Positions 1 to 6,104 of a DNA stretch of 11,607 nt are shown here, in pieces. The DNA lies in contig JBOHHM010000298.1 of NCBI GenBank assembly GCA_050725495.1, forward strand, positions 1 to 11,607, written 5' to 3'. The position numbers were made by a program, and so were the translations under genes. The stretch is from JBOHHM01 sp050725495 (GTDB lineage Bacteria > Pseudomonadota > Gammaproteobacteria > Burkholderiales > Burkholderiaceae_C). Each line of letters opens with the position of its first letter. The stretch's first letter is position 1. Under the pieces are notes generated by a model. That model saw nothing but the letters and a program-made list of their open reading frames with translations. It had not been told where the DNA came from and ran no database searches.

Positions 1-2
1 CG

Positions 3-185
3 GGCGAGGCCGTCAAGCTGGTCATCGTCAAAAAGGACGCGAGCCTGACCGAAGCCCAGGTGCGCGAGTACTGCAAAGCGAACCTCACGGGCTACAAGCA
101 GCCCAAGATCGTGGAGTTCCGCACCGAGCTGCCCAAGACGCCTGTGGGCAAGATTCTGCGGCGCGAGCTGCGCGACAAGAAGTGA
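3..185 (+). CDS. fadD: Long-chain fatty acid-CoA ligase, C-terminal end (partial)
   Basis: Only the last 60 residues are in the window; the 5' part lies upstream. The fragment reads in frame from base 3 to a TGA at 183-185. It carries the C-terminal signature of adenylate-forming acyl-CoA synthetases: GYKQPK, then a short strand, then LPKTPVGKILRREL, whose final lysine is the conserved residue of the A10 motif needed for the adenylation half-reaction. The run GYKxPKxVEFRxELPKTPVGKILRRELRD is very close to what I remember of the E. coli FadD C-terminus, which supports a long-chain fatty acyl-CoA ligase (fatty acid + ATP + CoA to acyl-CoA, entry to beta-oxidation). Another AMP-dependent ligase of the same class cannot be excluded from 60 residues. 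The next gene, a patatin-like lipase, would fit a lipid-related neighbourhood, but an intergenic stretch with hairpins separates them. Confidence 0.85.
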   Translation, partial: GEAVKLVIVKKDASLTEAQVREYCKANLTGYKQPKIVEFRTELPKTPVGKILRRELRDKK

Positions 186-198
186 GGCTTGGCCTCAG

Positions 199-226
199 TT
201 CTTTCAGCGGACTCAAGGGCTAGAAT
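199..226 (+). promoter_or_regulatory. Possible promoter with -10 box TAGAAT
   Basis: TAGAAT at 221-226 is a good sigma-70 -10 hexamer, in the type of context (GGCTAGAATGCC) common in betaproteobacterial promoters. The best -35 at a permitted distance is only TTCTTT at 199-204 (16-bp spacer), a poor match. If real, transcription would start near 233, exactly where a strong hairpin begins, and would serve the patatin-like gene. The call rests on the -10 box alone. Confidence 0.3.
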
Positions 227-232
227 GCCCGT

Positions 233-278
233 GCCTTGCTGCGCTGCAGCAAGGCGGCCCCAAGAGCTTCGGGCCTTT
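233..278 (+). other. Two consecutive hairpins in the fadD-patatin gap
   Basis: GCCTTGCTGC (233-242) and GCAGCAAGGC (246-255) form a perfect 10-bp stem with a 3-nt loop. Directly after it, GGCCC (256-260) and GGGCC (271-275) form a second, weaker stem followed by TTT (276-278). The second hairpin could be a weak intrinsic terminator for the fadD-like gene. The first has no T-run and would not be one by itself. If the -10 box at 221-226 is active, both hairpins would instead sit in the 5' leader of the patatin-like mRNA. The structure is certain from the sequence; its role is not. Confidence 0.55.
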
Positions 279-324
279 GCTGCCACGAAGCCGGGTCCTA
301 CCATTCAAGCAGGGAGGGTTCGAA

Positions 325-1407
325 ATGACCGTTGTTGACGCTCGTGCGCGCCGTCGCGCCTTGGCGACCTTGGACCACCCGCAGCCCGAGGCTCATCACG
401 CGGTTAGCGCGCCGGTGGCTTTTGCCTTGGGCGGTCTGGCCGGCGGCAACGGATTCGGGGCGGGCTTCCTGGAGGCCGTGCGCCAGCGCGGCCTGAGGCC
501 GTCCGCCATTTCCTGCACCTCCGGCATGATTGTCTGGACCGCGCGCTTTCTGGCCGGCGACGATCTGCGCCAGCAGTTTCAGCAGGAACTGGCGCAGACC
601 CCGGCCGGTCAAGGCCTGCCCAATCCGCTGGCGTCCGCGGTCTTGGGCCTCAAGGGTCTGCCGGGCGTCTTTCGCCCGGCGCTGGGCGAGTACTGGGCGC
701 GCTGGGCGCAATGGCCTGCGGCAAGCTGGGCCCAGACGCTGGTCGATCGAACCTGGCCGGTGCAAACTGCCATACCCACGCGCCCCGAGTCGTTCTTCGT
801 CGAGGTGGCCGAGCAGCTCAATGCGAGCGAAGTGGCCGTTCTGTTCAATGCGTTTTGCCCGCCCACCGGCGAGGAATATCTGTTCCTGAACCCGGCCGCG
901 ATGTGTCATCTGGGCCGCAGCCCCGGGGAGCGCCGCCAGCGCCAGGTGTTCCAGCCCATCAGCGCGCAGGCCGTCAAGGCGGCACTGCATTTGTACGCCT
1001 ATGGCCATGAGCAACTGTATCTGGGCCAACACCTGATCGACGGCGCCTACCACCGCCAGTTCATCCTCGACGAACTGTGCGAGCTGTCGGGGCAGGCCAA
1101 GCCGGCCAGGCTGTGGACGGTGCGCCCGCAAAACGCCTGCTGGATCGGGCGCATGCCGGCCAACTACTTTGAGCAGCGCGACATGGAAACCGAGATCGGC
1201 ATGAACAGCAACTACGCCGGGCAGGTGCAACGCATCGAACTGGTCAACCGCCTGATTGGCGGCGGGGAGCTCAAGAGCGGGCGCTACCGGCAGGTGGAGC
1301 TGCGTCCTTTCGAGTTCGCTGGACAGCGCGGATTCTTTGACTATTTCAATGAGAATCAGGCGGTCTTTGACATGGCCTGCGACAAGGCCATGGCGGCACT
1401 GGTTTGA
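325..1407 (+). CDS. Patatin-like phospholipase family protein, atypical nucleophile elbow
   Basis: A 360-residue predicted cytoplasmic hydrolase. Near the N-terminus lies a glycine-rich oxyanion-hole segment, GGLAGGNGFGAGFLEA (residues 36-51). It is followed about 15 residues later by the presumed nucleophile Ser66 in SCTSGM, and later by an Asp-Gly pair in LIDGAYH (Asp239), the patatin Ser/Asp dyad arrangement. The family hydrolyses acyl esters of lipids. Here the usual GxSxG elbow reads CTSGM, so both flanking glycines are missing, and activity should not be assumed. I see no signal peptide or membrane segment. The ATG at 325 is chosen because GGAGGG lies at a normal distance just upstream; an in-frame TTG at 277 would add 16 residues but has no clear ribosome-binding site. 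The next gene, a binding protein, starts 56 bp after the stop. The family call is good; the substrate is unknown. Confidence 0.8.
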   Translation: MTVVDARARRRALATLDHPQPEAHHAVSAPVAFALGGLAGGNGFGAGFLEAVRQRGLRPSAISCTSGMIVWTARFLAGDDLRQQFQQELAQTPAGQGLPNPLASAVLGLKGLPGVFRPALGEYWARWAQWPAASWAQTLVDRTWPVQTAIPTRPESFFVEVAEQLNASEVAVLFNAFCPPTGEEYLFLNPAAMCHLGRSPGERRQRQVFQPISAQAVKAALHLYAYGHEQLYLGQHLIDGAYHRQFILDELCELSGQAKPARLWTVRPQNACWIGRMPANYFEQRDMETEIGMNSNYAGQVQRIELVNRLIGGGELKSGRYRQVELRPFEFAGQRGFFDYFNENQAVFDMACDKAMAALV

Positions 1408-1463
1408 GCTGCCGCAGGTCTGAGCGCCTGATGCCCAACAACTACATATCCGAGGAAGAACTG

Positions 1464-2624
1464 ATGAGCCCTGCCCCGAATTCCCGTCGCACGGCCTTGT
1501 CCGCACTGGCCGCCTTCGTTGCCGCCGGCACGGCGCTGCCCCGAGTCCAGGCGCAGCCGGCACAGCCTGGCTGGGTCGTTGGCATCTCGCGACCCTATAC
1601 CGGTCCGCTCAAAGGGGTGGCGGCCGGCTATGTGGAGGCCGCCAAGGCCCTGTTTGACCATGTGAATGCCCAGGGCGGCATTGCCGGCGCCAGGCTCGAG
1701 CTCATCGAAAAGGATGACGAGGGCGTGCCAGCCCATACCGAGGCCCAGGTCAAGGCCCTGGCCAGCGACCCCCGGGTGTTGGCGCTGATCGGGGTGGCGG
1801 GCACGGGCAATGTGCTGGCAGCCCTGCCTGCGCTGGAGGCGGCGCGTTTGCCCCTGGTCGGGCCCTTCAGCGGCGCCGCCGCCTTGCGCGGCGCCAACCA
1901 GCGCATGCTCTTCCACGTGCGCGCAGGCTATGACGATGAGATCAACGCCATTGCCCAGACCATGGTCGAGCGTGCGCCCGGCGGCAAGGTCGTGGTGCTG
2001 TACCAGGATGATCCCTTTGGTGCCGGTGCCTATGGCGCATTCTTGAAAGAGGCTTCGGGCAAGGGGCCGCGCATGAGTGTCTCGGCCTTCAAGTTTGACC
2101 GGACCTCCGGCAGCCTGGCCGATCCTGTGGCGGCGCAGCAAGCCCTCAAGGTGGCCGATGCCGTGCTGCTGGTGGCCGCCCCCAAGTCGGCCGCAGCCTT
2201 GCTGACCATGGTGCGCGCCGAAGGCCGCCGCAGCACTGTCTACACCCTGTCCGTCGTGGACGCGCTCGCGCTGGTGAAGGACGTGGGGGCCAATGTGGCC
2301 AACGGTACGGTCATCACCCAGGTCATGCCCAATCCCCGCAAGAGTGCCTTGAAGGTGGTGCGCGATTACCGGGCCCTGATGGAGGCGACGAAGCAGCCTC
2401 TGAGTTACGCCGGTCTGGAAGGCTATATCGCAGCTCGCGTGGTGATCGAGGGATTGAGCCGCATCAAGGGCAGCCCTTCGCGGGACAAGCTGGTCGCGGC
2501 GCTCGAAGACCTGGGGCGCGGTGACTTGGGTGGGTTCGCCTTCAGCTACAGCCGCAAAAGCCACGAGGGCTCCAAGTTCGTCGATTTGTCGCTGGTATCG
2601 GCCAGCGGCTCGATCATCGACTGA
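1464..2624 (+). CDS. ABC transporter substrate-binding protein, Leu/Ile/Val (branched-chain amino acid) type
   Basis: A 386-residue periplasmic binding protein of the Peripla_BP_6 (LivK-like) family. The N-terminus is a signal peptide: N-region with a twin arginine (SRRTAL, residues 7-12), hydrophobic stretch to about residue 25, and a cleavage site VQA|QP after Ala30. The RR pair resembles a Tat signal, though without the full consensus. The mature part begins with a typical family opening (GISRPYTGPLKG), then AKALFDHVNAQGGIAGARLEL and a lobe with PLVGPFSGAAALR. The family delivers amino acids or other small carboxylates to an ABC permease, but none is visible here, so it is an orphan binding protein and its ligand cannot be named. 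The ATG at 1464 is chosen because GAGGAAG lies 5-11 bases upstream and it places the signal peptide at the very N-terminus. In-frame starts at 1431 (ATG) and 1404 (TTG) would lengthen it. Confidence 0.88.
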   Translation: MSPAPNSRRTALSALAAFVAAGTALPRVQAQPAQPGWVVGISRPYTGPLKGVAAGYVEAAKALFDHVNAQGGIAGARLELIEKDDEGVPAHTEAQVKALASDPRVLALIGVAGTGNVLAALPALEAARLPLVGPFSGAAALRGANQRMLFHVRAGYDDEINAIAQTMVERAPGGKVVVLYQDDPFGAGAYGAFLKEASGKGPRMSVSAFKFDRTSGSLADPVAAQQALKVADAVLLVAAPKSAAALLTMVRAEGRRSTVYTLSVVDALALVKDVGANVANGTVITQVMPNPRKSALKVVRDYRALMEATKQPLSYAGLEGYIAARVVIEGLSRIKGSPSRDKLVAALEDLGRGDLGGFAFSYSRKSHEGSKFVDLSLVSASGSIID

Positions 2625-2645
2625 AGGCGCAGCCTTTCGCACCCC

Positions 2646-3404
2646 ATGAGCCGCATCGCCATCGTCAGCGCCATGCACGAGGAGCTCGCTGCCGTGCTCG
2701 CGCTCATGCCCGACGAGCACAAGACGGTGGTCGCGGGGCGCGAGTTCTGGCTCGGTCACTGGCATGGCCACGAGGTGGTGGCCGCGCTCTCGCGCATCGG
2801 CAAGGTGGCGGCGGCCACCACGGCCACGGTGCTGCTCGAGCGCTTCGGCGTCAAGTGCATCGTCTTCACCGGCGCGGCGGGCGGCCTGGCACCCGGCGTC
2901 AAGGTGGGTGACATCGTGGTGGCGCGCAACTTTCTGCAGCACGACCTCGATGCCTCGCCGATCTTCCCGCGCTACGAAGTACCCTTGTACGGGCGCGCCC
3001 GCTTTCCCACCGATGCGCGCTTGAGCGCCGCGCTGGCGCAAGCCGCGGCGGCCGTGCTGGCCGCACCGGCTGCCACGCTGGGCGCCGATGCCGTGGCCGA
3101 ATTTGGGTTGACGGCGCCCCGGGTCCATCAAGGCCTGGTCGTCAGCGGCGACCGTTTCGTCGCTACGACAGCCGAGAGCTTGGCCCTGCAGCACAGCCTG
3201 CCCGAGGCGTTGGCGGTCGAGATGGAGGGTGCGGCCTTCGCCCAGGTCTGCCACGACTACGGCGTGCCGTTTGCCGCCGTGCGCACCGTCTCCGACCGGG
3301 CGGACGACGCCGCCCATGTCGATTTCATGCGCTTCATCGAGGCCGTGGCCAGCCGCTACAGCGCCGCCATGCTCGACCGTTTCCTCGAATTGCTATCATT
3401 TTAA
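2646..3404 (+). CDS. mtnN: 5'-methylthioadenosine / S-adenosylhomocysteine nucleosidase
   Basis: A 252-residue cytoplasmic nucleosidase (also called Pfs). It hydrolyses methylthioadenosine and S-adenosylhomocysteine to adenine plus the thioribose, in methionine salvage and the activated-methyl cycle. The start MSRIAIVSAMHEEL matches the family N-terminus, with Glu12 in the place of the E. coli catalytic Glu12. SRIGKVAAA and TGAAGGLAPGVKVGDIVVA are purine/ribose-site segments. AVEMEGAAFAQVCH carries Glu194 and TVSDRADD carries the catalytic Asp217; their spacing of 23 equals that of E. coli Glu174-Asp197. The protein is about 20 residues longer than the E. coli enzyme, with the extra length in the middle (residues about 125-165). 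It starts 21 bp after the binding-protein gene without a strong ribosome-binding site, so it may be co-transcribed. The last codons (TTG CTA TCA TTT TAA) lie inside a short intergenic-type repeat. Confidence 0.93.
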   Translation: MSRIAIVSAMHEELAAVLALMPDEHKTVVAGREFWLGHWHGHEVVAALSRIGKVAAATTATVLLERFGVKCIVFTGAAGGLAPGVKVGDIVVARNFLQHDLDASPIFPRYEVPLYGRARFPTDARLSAALAQAAAAVLAAPAATLGADAVAEFGLTAPRVHQGLVVSGDRFVATTAESLALQHSLPEALAVEMEGAAFAQVCHDYGVPFAAVRTVSDRADDAAHVDFMRFIEAVASRYSAAMLDRFLELLSF

Positions 3405-3439
3405 TAGCGTCTAGCGGCGATTCCATGGGGATCATCGCC
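3392..3439. repeat. Comamonadaceae-type short palindromic repeat at the mtnN 3' end
   Basis: GCTAT (3392-3396) and ATAGC (3404-3408) flank an AT-rich loop, in a stretch reading TTGCTATCATTTTAATAGCG. A second hairpin follows: GGCGAT (3416-3421) with ATCGCC (3434-3439), extended inward by TCC/GGA. From memory, sequences of this type (GCTATC...ATAGC followed by CTAGCG) are dispersed between genes in Acidovorax, Polaromonas and relatives. The repeat overlaps the mtnN stop codon, so it sets the protein's last residues. There is no T-run after the second stem, so it is not a classical terminator. Confidence 0.6.
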
Positions 3440-3773
3440 TGATTTGGCGTTGAGGCCTGCGATCTGAGCCGGCCGCGCTTGCGGCAATACCCTCCGGCAC
3501 CGACGCGCGTGCCGTCTGCCGGGCGAACCCTCCGCGCGCAACTCCTGCCGTCGGCGAGCCCTTGGCTCACGACCGCTGCAGCTGGCCGCGGCCTGTCTCC
3601 AGCCCTGTGCCGACCCATGACGCTGCGCCGTGAACCCGGCCGGCGCTATCAGCCGCGACAAGCCTTGGTTTTGATTAAGGGTTTCCCCCAATGGCGATCT
3701 TGCAAAGCAGAACTAAGCTTGCGTCATCGTTTCATCAATTAATCGTTGTTCCATATATGGAACGAATTGCAAG
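3405..3773. other. Intergenic region between mtnN and the SDR-to-ALDH operon
   Basis: About 370 bp in which I find no convincing protein gene; the open frames on either strand lack family features and plausible ribosome-binding sites. Most of it (3440-3660) is GC-rich and structureless to the eye. From 3665 onward the base composition shifts to AT-rich, as in a promoter region. It contains an imperfect inverted repeat around ATTAAGGGTTTCCCCCAAT (3674-3692), a directly repeated ATCGTT (3726-3731 and 3742-3747), and the palindromic operator candidate at 3748-3763. I could not assign -35/-10 boxes with confidence. Confidence 0.6.
3748..3763. promoter_or_regulatory. Perfect palindrome, candidate IclR-family operator
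   Basis: GTTCCATATATGGAAC is a perfect 16-bp palindrome, about 110 bp upstream of the first strong start in the operon, in the AT-rich promoter-like part of the gap. TTCCA/TGGAA half-sites are typical of IclR-family operators, and the operon encodes its own IclR-type regulator at 6097-6933. TATATG inside it (3754-3759) could double as a -10 box, with a weak TTTCAT at 3730-3735 eighteen bases upstream; a bound regulator would then block or position polymerase. The palindrome is seen directly; the protein that binds it is inferred. Confidence 0.65.
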
Positions 3774-3872
3774 ATGACCAAGGACCCCATGACTGACATC
3801 AAACACGCCAAAGCCGGCCAGAGCCCTGCCGGGCACCAGGCCCCAGCCAGTGCCTTCGGGAGGGCCGTCTGA
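3774..3872 (+). CDS. Possible 32-residue leader peptide
   Basis: A short open frame begins ten bases after the palindromic operator and ends in TGATG, its stop overlapping the start of the SDR gene, an arrangement that allows translational coupling. It starts MTKDPMTDIKHAKAG and continues Ala/Pro/Gly-rich. An alternative ATG at 3789 is preceded by AAGGA, only four bases away; the first ATG has no good ribosome-binding site. I recognise no family. It could be a real small gene, a leader, the remnant of a lost gene, or simply untranslated leader. Confidence 0.25.
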   Translation: MTKDPMTDIKHAKAGQSPAGHQAPASAFGRAV

Positions 3873-4642
3873 TGACTGCCTCCCCTCAGGCGGCGCTGCT
3901 GGCCGACCGACGCATCCTGGTGACGGGCGCTGCGCGCGGCCTGGGCCTGGCCTTCGCCCGCACGCTGTGCAAACACGGCGCCCGGGTGGCGGTCGCCGAT
4001 CTGCGTGAAGACTTGCTCCAGCAGTCCGTCGCGGCGCTGCGCGCCGAGGGCTTCGACGTCACGGGCGTGGCGGTGGACCTCGGCAGCCCCGAGTCCATCC
4101 AGCGCTGCGCCGACCAGGCGGTGCGCGAGCTCGGCGGCCTGGATGGGCTGGTCAACAACGCCGCCGTGACCGACTCCGGCGGCCGTGGCATGGACGACAT
4201 CGAGATCGCCAAGTGGGACCAGGTCATGAACGTGAACGTGCGCGGCACCTGGCTCATGACGCGCGCCTGCCGTCCCGCGCTGCGCGCCAGCGGCCGCGGC
4301 GCCATCGTCAACCTCGCGTCCGATACGGCGATGTGGGGCGCACCCAACCTGCTGGCCTACGTCGCCAGCAAGGGCGCCGTGATCGCCATGACGCACTCGC
4401 TCGCGCGCGAACTCGGCGCCGACAACATCACGGTCAACGCCATCGCCCCCGGCTTGGTGCTGGTGGAGGCCACGCAGTACGTGCCCGAGGCGCGGCACCG
4501 CCACTATGTGGACCAGCGCGCGCTCCAGCGCGAGCAGACGCCCGAGGACGTGTCCGGCGCCGTGCTGTATGCGCTGTCCGATTTGGCCCGGTTTGTCACC
4601 GGCCAGGTTCTTGCCGTCAACGGCGGCTTTGTCATGCACTGA
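3872..4642 (+). CDS. SDR-family NAD(P)-dependent oxidoreductase (first in operon)
   Basis: A 256-residue classical short-chain dehydrogenase, cytoplasmic. It has the cofactor motif TGAARGLG (residues 18-25), NNAA (95-98), and an intact catalytic set Ser150 (NLASD), Tyr163 and Lys167 (YVASK). It ends with the usual VTGQVLAVNGGF region. An acidic residue after the second strand (VAVADLR) suggests NAD(H) rather than NADP(H). The family oxidises secondary alcohols or reduces ketones; the substrate here is unknown. The ATG at 3872 has an excellent ribosome-binding site (GGGAGGG, 7-base spacer). It is the first clear gene of the operon, 23 bp before the cupin. A member with the same family and position (PA3511) opens the similar P. 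aeruginosa cluster, as I remember it. FabG-like annotation is possible, but the catabolic context argues against fatty acid synthesis. Confidence 0.9.
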   Translation: MTASPQAALLADRRILVTGAARGLGLAFARTLCKHGARVAVADLREDLLQQSVAALRAEGFDVTGVAVDLGSPESIQRCADQAVRELGGLDGLVNNAAVTDSGGRGMDDIEIAKWDQVMNVNVRGTWLMTRACRPALRASGRGAIVNLASDTAMWGAPNLLAYVASKGAVIAMTHSLARELGADNITVNAIAPGLVLVEATQYVPEARHRHYVDQRALQREQTPEDVSGAVLYALSDLARFVTGQVLAVNGGFVMH

Positions 4643-4665
4643 ACGCACTTACACAGGAGCAACCC

Positions 4666-5202
4666 ATGAGCGATCTGTCTGATCAACAACAACTGCCCCG
4701 CAGCTGGGACCGGCCCGAGGGCGCGAGCTTCGCTTCCTGGATGGAAGGCCGCGTCGCGCGCTTTGCCACCCGCAAGTACGACTTCGACGCGCTGAAGTTC
4801 CAGGCCGACTACGATCCCAAGTACCGTCGCGGCCAGATGCGCTACATCGGCACCGGCGGCACCGGCGTGGCAGCAGACAGCAACACCATTCCTGCCGAGA
4901 ATTTCACGTTCTCGACCATGGTGATTCCGGCCGGCCACGAAGGCCCGCCGCATCTGCACACCGATGTGGAAGAGGTCTTCTTCCTGATCCGCGGCAAGCT
5001 CAAGCTGGTCCTGGAAAAGGACGGCGAGCGCTATGAAACCATCCTGACCGACCGCGACGTCGTCTCGGTGCCGCCGGGCGTGTACCGCGAGGAGATCAAT
5101 ATCGGCGACGAAGACGCGCTGATGTGCGTGATGCTGGGCGCCCAGAAGCCGATCACCCCGACCTATCCGCCCGAGCACCCGCTCGCCAAGGTCAAGCGCT
5201 GA
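4666..5202 (+). CDS. Cupin-domain protein, incomplete second metal motif
   Basis: A 178-residue single-domain cupin. Motif 1 is clear: GHEGPPHLHTDVEEVFFLIRG, with His96 and His98 plus Glu102 or Glu103 as likely metal ligands. Motif 2 is recognisable as VVSVPPGVYREEIN, but the histidine expected three residues after its glycine is Arg141, so a metal would have three protein ligands or there may be no redox metal. Cupins include dioxygenases, isomerases, decarboxylases and sugar-binding proteins; I cannot choose among them. The start follows an AGGAG with a 6-base gap. It sits 23 bp after the first SDR and 11 bp before the hydrolase gene. Its conserved place inside the operon suggests it acts on a pathway intermediate. 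Confidence 0.85.
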   Translation: MSDLSDQQQLPRSWDRPEGASFASWMEGRVARFATRKYDFDALKFQADYDPKYRRGQMRYIGTGGTGVAADSNTIPAENFTFSTMVIPAGHEGPPHLHTDVEEVFFLIRGKLKLVLEKDGERYETILTDRDVVSVPPGVYREEINIGDEDALMCVMLGAQKPITPTYPPEHPLAKVKR

Positions 5203-5213
5203 GTCTTGCGAGC

Positions 5214-6104
5214 ATGAACGCCGTGTCCCGCACCGCCGACGACTTGCTGCAGCCGCAACTGGCGCTGCTCGATCGCTGCTTTGCTCAGCGACTGGTGGCT
5301 CTGCCCTCGGGCGTGCAGGTCGCGGTACGCGAGTGCGGCGTGCCCGGTGCCGCCCCCACGGTCGTGCTGCTGCACGGCATCAGCTCCGGGGCAGCTTCGT
5401 GGTTGCACACCGCCGTGCGTGTGGGCGAGCAGCTGCATGTGATCGCCTGGGATGCGCCGGGCTATGGCGACTCGACGCCGCTTCAGGGCGAGGCACCCAC
5501 TGACGCCGACTACGCCGCGCGCCTGCATGAGTTGCTGCAGGCGCTCAACGTTCGCCACTGCGTGCTGGTCGGCCATTCGCTCGGGGCGCTGATGGCCTGC
5601 GCCTATGCGCGCGAGCTGGGCGCGGACCGCGTCGTGGGCCTGGTGCTCATCAGCCCGGCGGGCGGCTATGGCGGTGCGGCGCAGGCCGACGCCAGTGCGC
5701 GCGTGCGCAGCGAGCGCCGCGACGCCCTGCAAACCCTCGGTGTGGCGGGTCTGGCCGAGCGCATTGCGCAACGCCTGCTCTCGCCGGCGGCCGACGCCGC
5801 GGCGCGCGCCTGGGTGCAGTGGAACACGGCCCGCCTGCACCCCGCGGGCTACCTGCAGGCGGTGGAGCTGCTGTGCGCCAGCGACCTTGGCAACAGCCGG
5901 GGTCTCGCGATGCCGGTCGAAGTTCACTGCGGCGACGCCGATGTCGTCACCCCGCCCGCCGCCTGCCGCGGCTGGGCACGCTTGTATGCTGCGCCGTTTG
6001 ACTTGATCAACGGCGCTGGCCATGCCAGCCCTGTGGAGCAACCCGAGGCGGTCGCGCGCCTGATCACGCGCGCCGCGCTGCAAGGAGCGAAGCAACATGC
6101 GTGA
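5214..6104 (+). CDS. Alpha/beta-fold hydrolase
   Basis: A 296-residue cytoplasmic hydrolase. It shows the oxyanion segment LLHGISSGAASW, the nucleophile elbow GHSLG with Ser122, the acid in GDADVVTPP (probably Asp243), and His270 in GAGHASPVEQPE, so the Ser-Asp-His triad is complete. A cap region lies around residues 150-215. The family includes esterases, lactonases and C-C bond hydrolases of meta-cleavage pathways; the sequence alone does not say which. The start at 5214 has no strong ribosome-binding site and begins 11 bp after the cupin stop, so it probably relies on translational coupling. An in-frame start far inside the cupin gene is rejected. Its 3' end overlaps the IclR regulator gene by 8 bp. 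Confidence 0.87.
   Translation: MNAVSRTADDLLQPQLALLDRCFAQRLVALPSGVQVAVRECGVPGAAPTVVLLHGISSGAASWLHTAVRVGEQLHVIAWDAPGYGDSTPLQGEAPTDADYAARLHELLQALNVRHCVLVGHSLGALMACAYARELGADRVVGLVLISPAGGYGGAAQADASARVRSERRDALQTLGVAGLAERIAQRLLSPAADAAARAWVQWNTARLHPAGYLQAVELLCASDLGNSRGLAMPVEVHCGDADVVTPPAACRGWARLYAAPFDLINGAGHASPVEQPEAVARLITRAALQGAKQHA

Noticed and set aside
1356..3317. Very long open frame on the - strand opposite the binding protein and mtnN
   Set aside because: It is the GC-rich shadow of two well-supported + strand genes; its translation is rich in Arg, Gly, His and Ala without any family motif.
3401..3742. Small open frames on both strands in the mtnN-operon gap
   Set aside because: No ribosome-binding sites, no recognisable family, unusual composition; typical of chance frames in GC-rich DNA.
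4213..4665. In-frame N-terminal extension of the cupin
   Set aside because: It lies wholly in the alternative frame of the first SDR and has no domain; AGGAG before 4666 marks the start.
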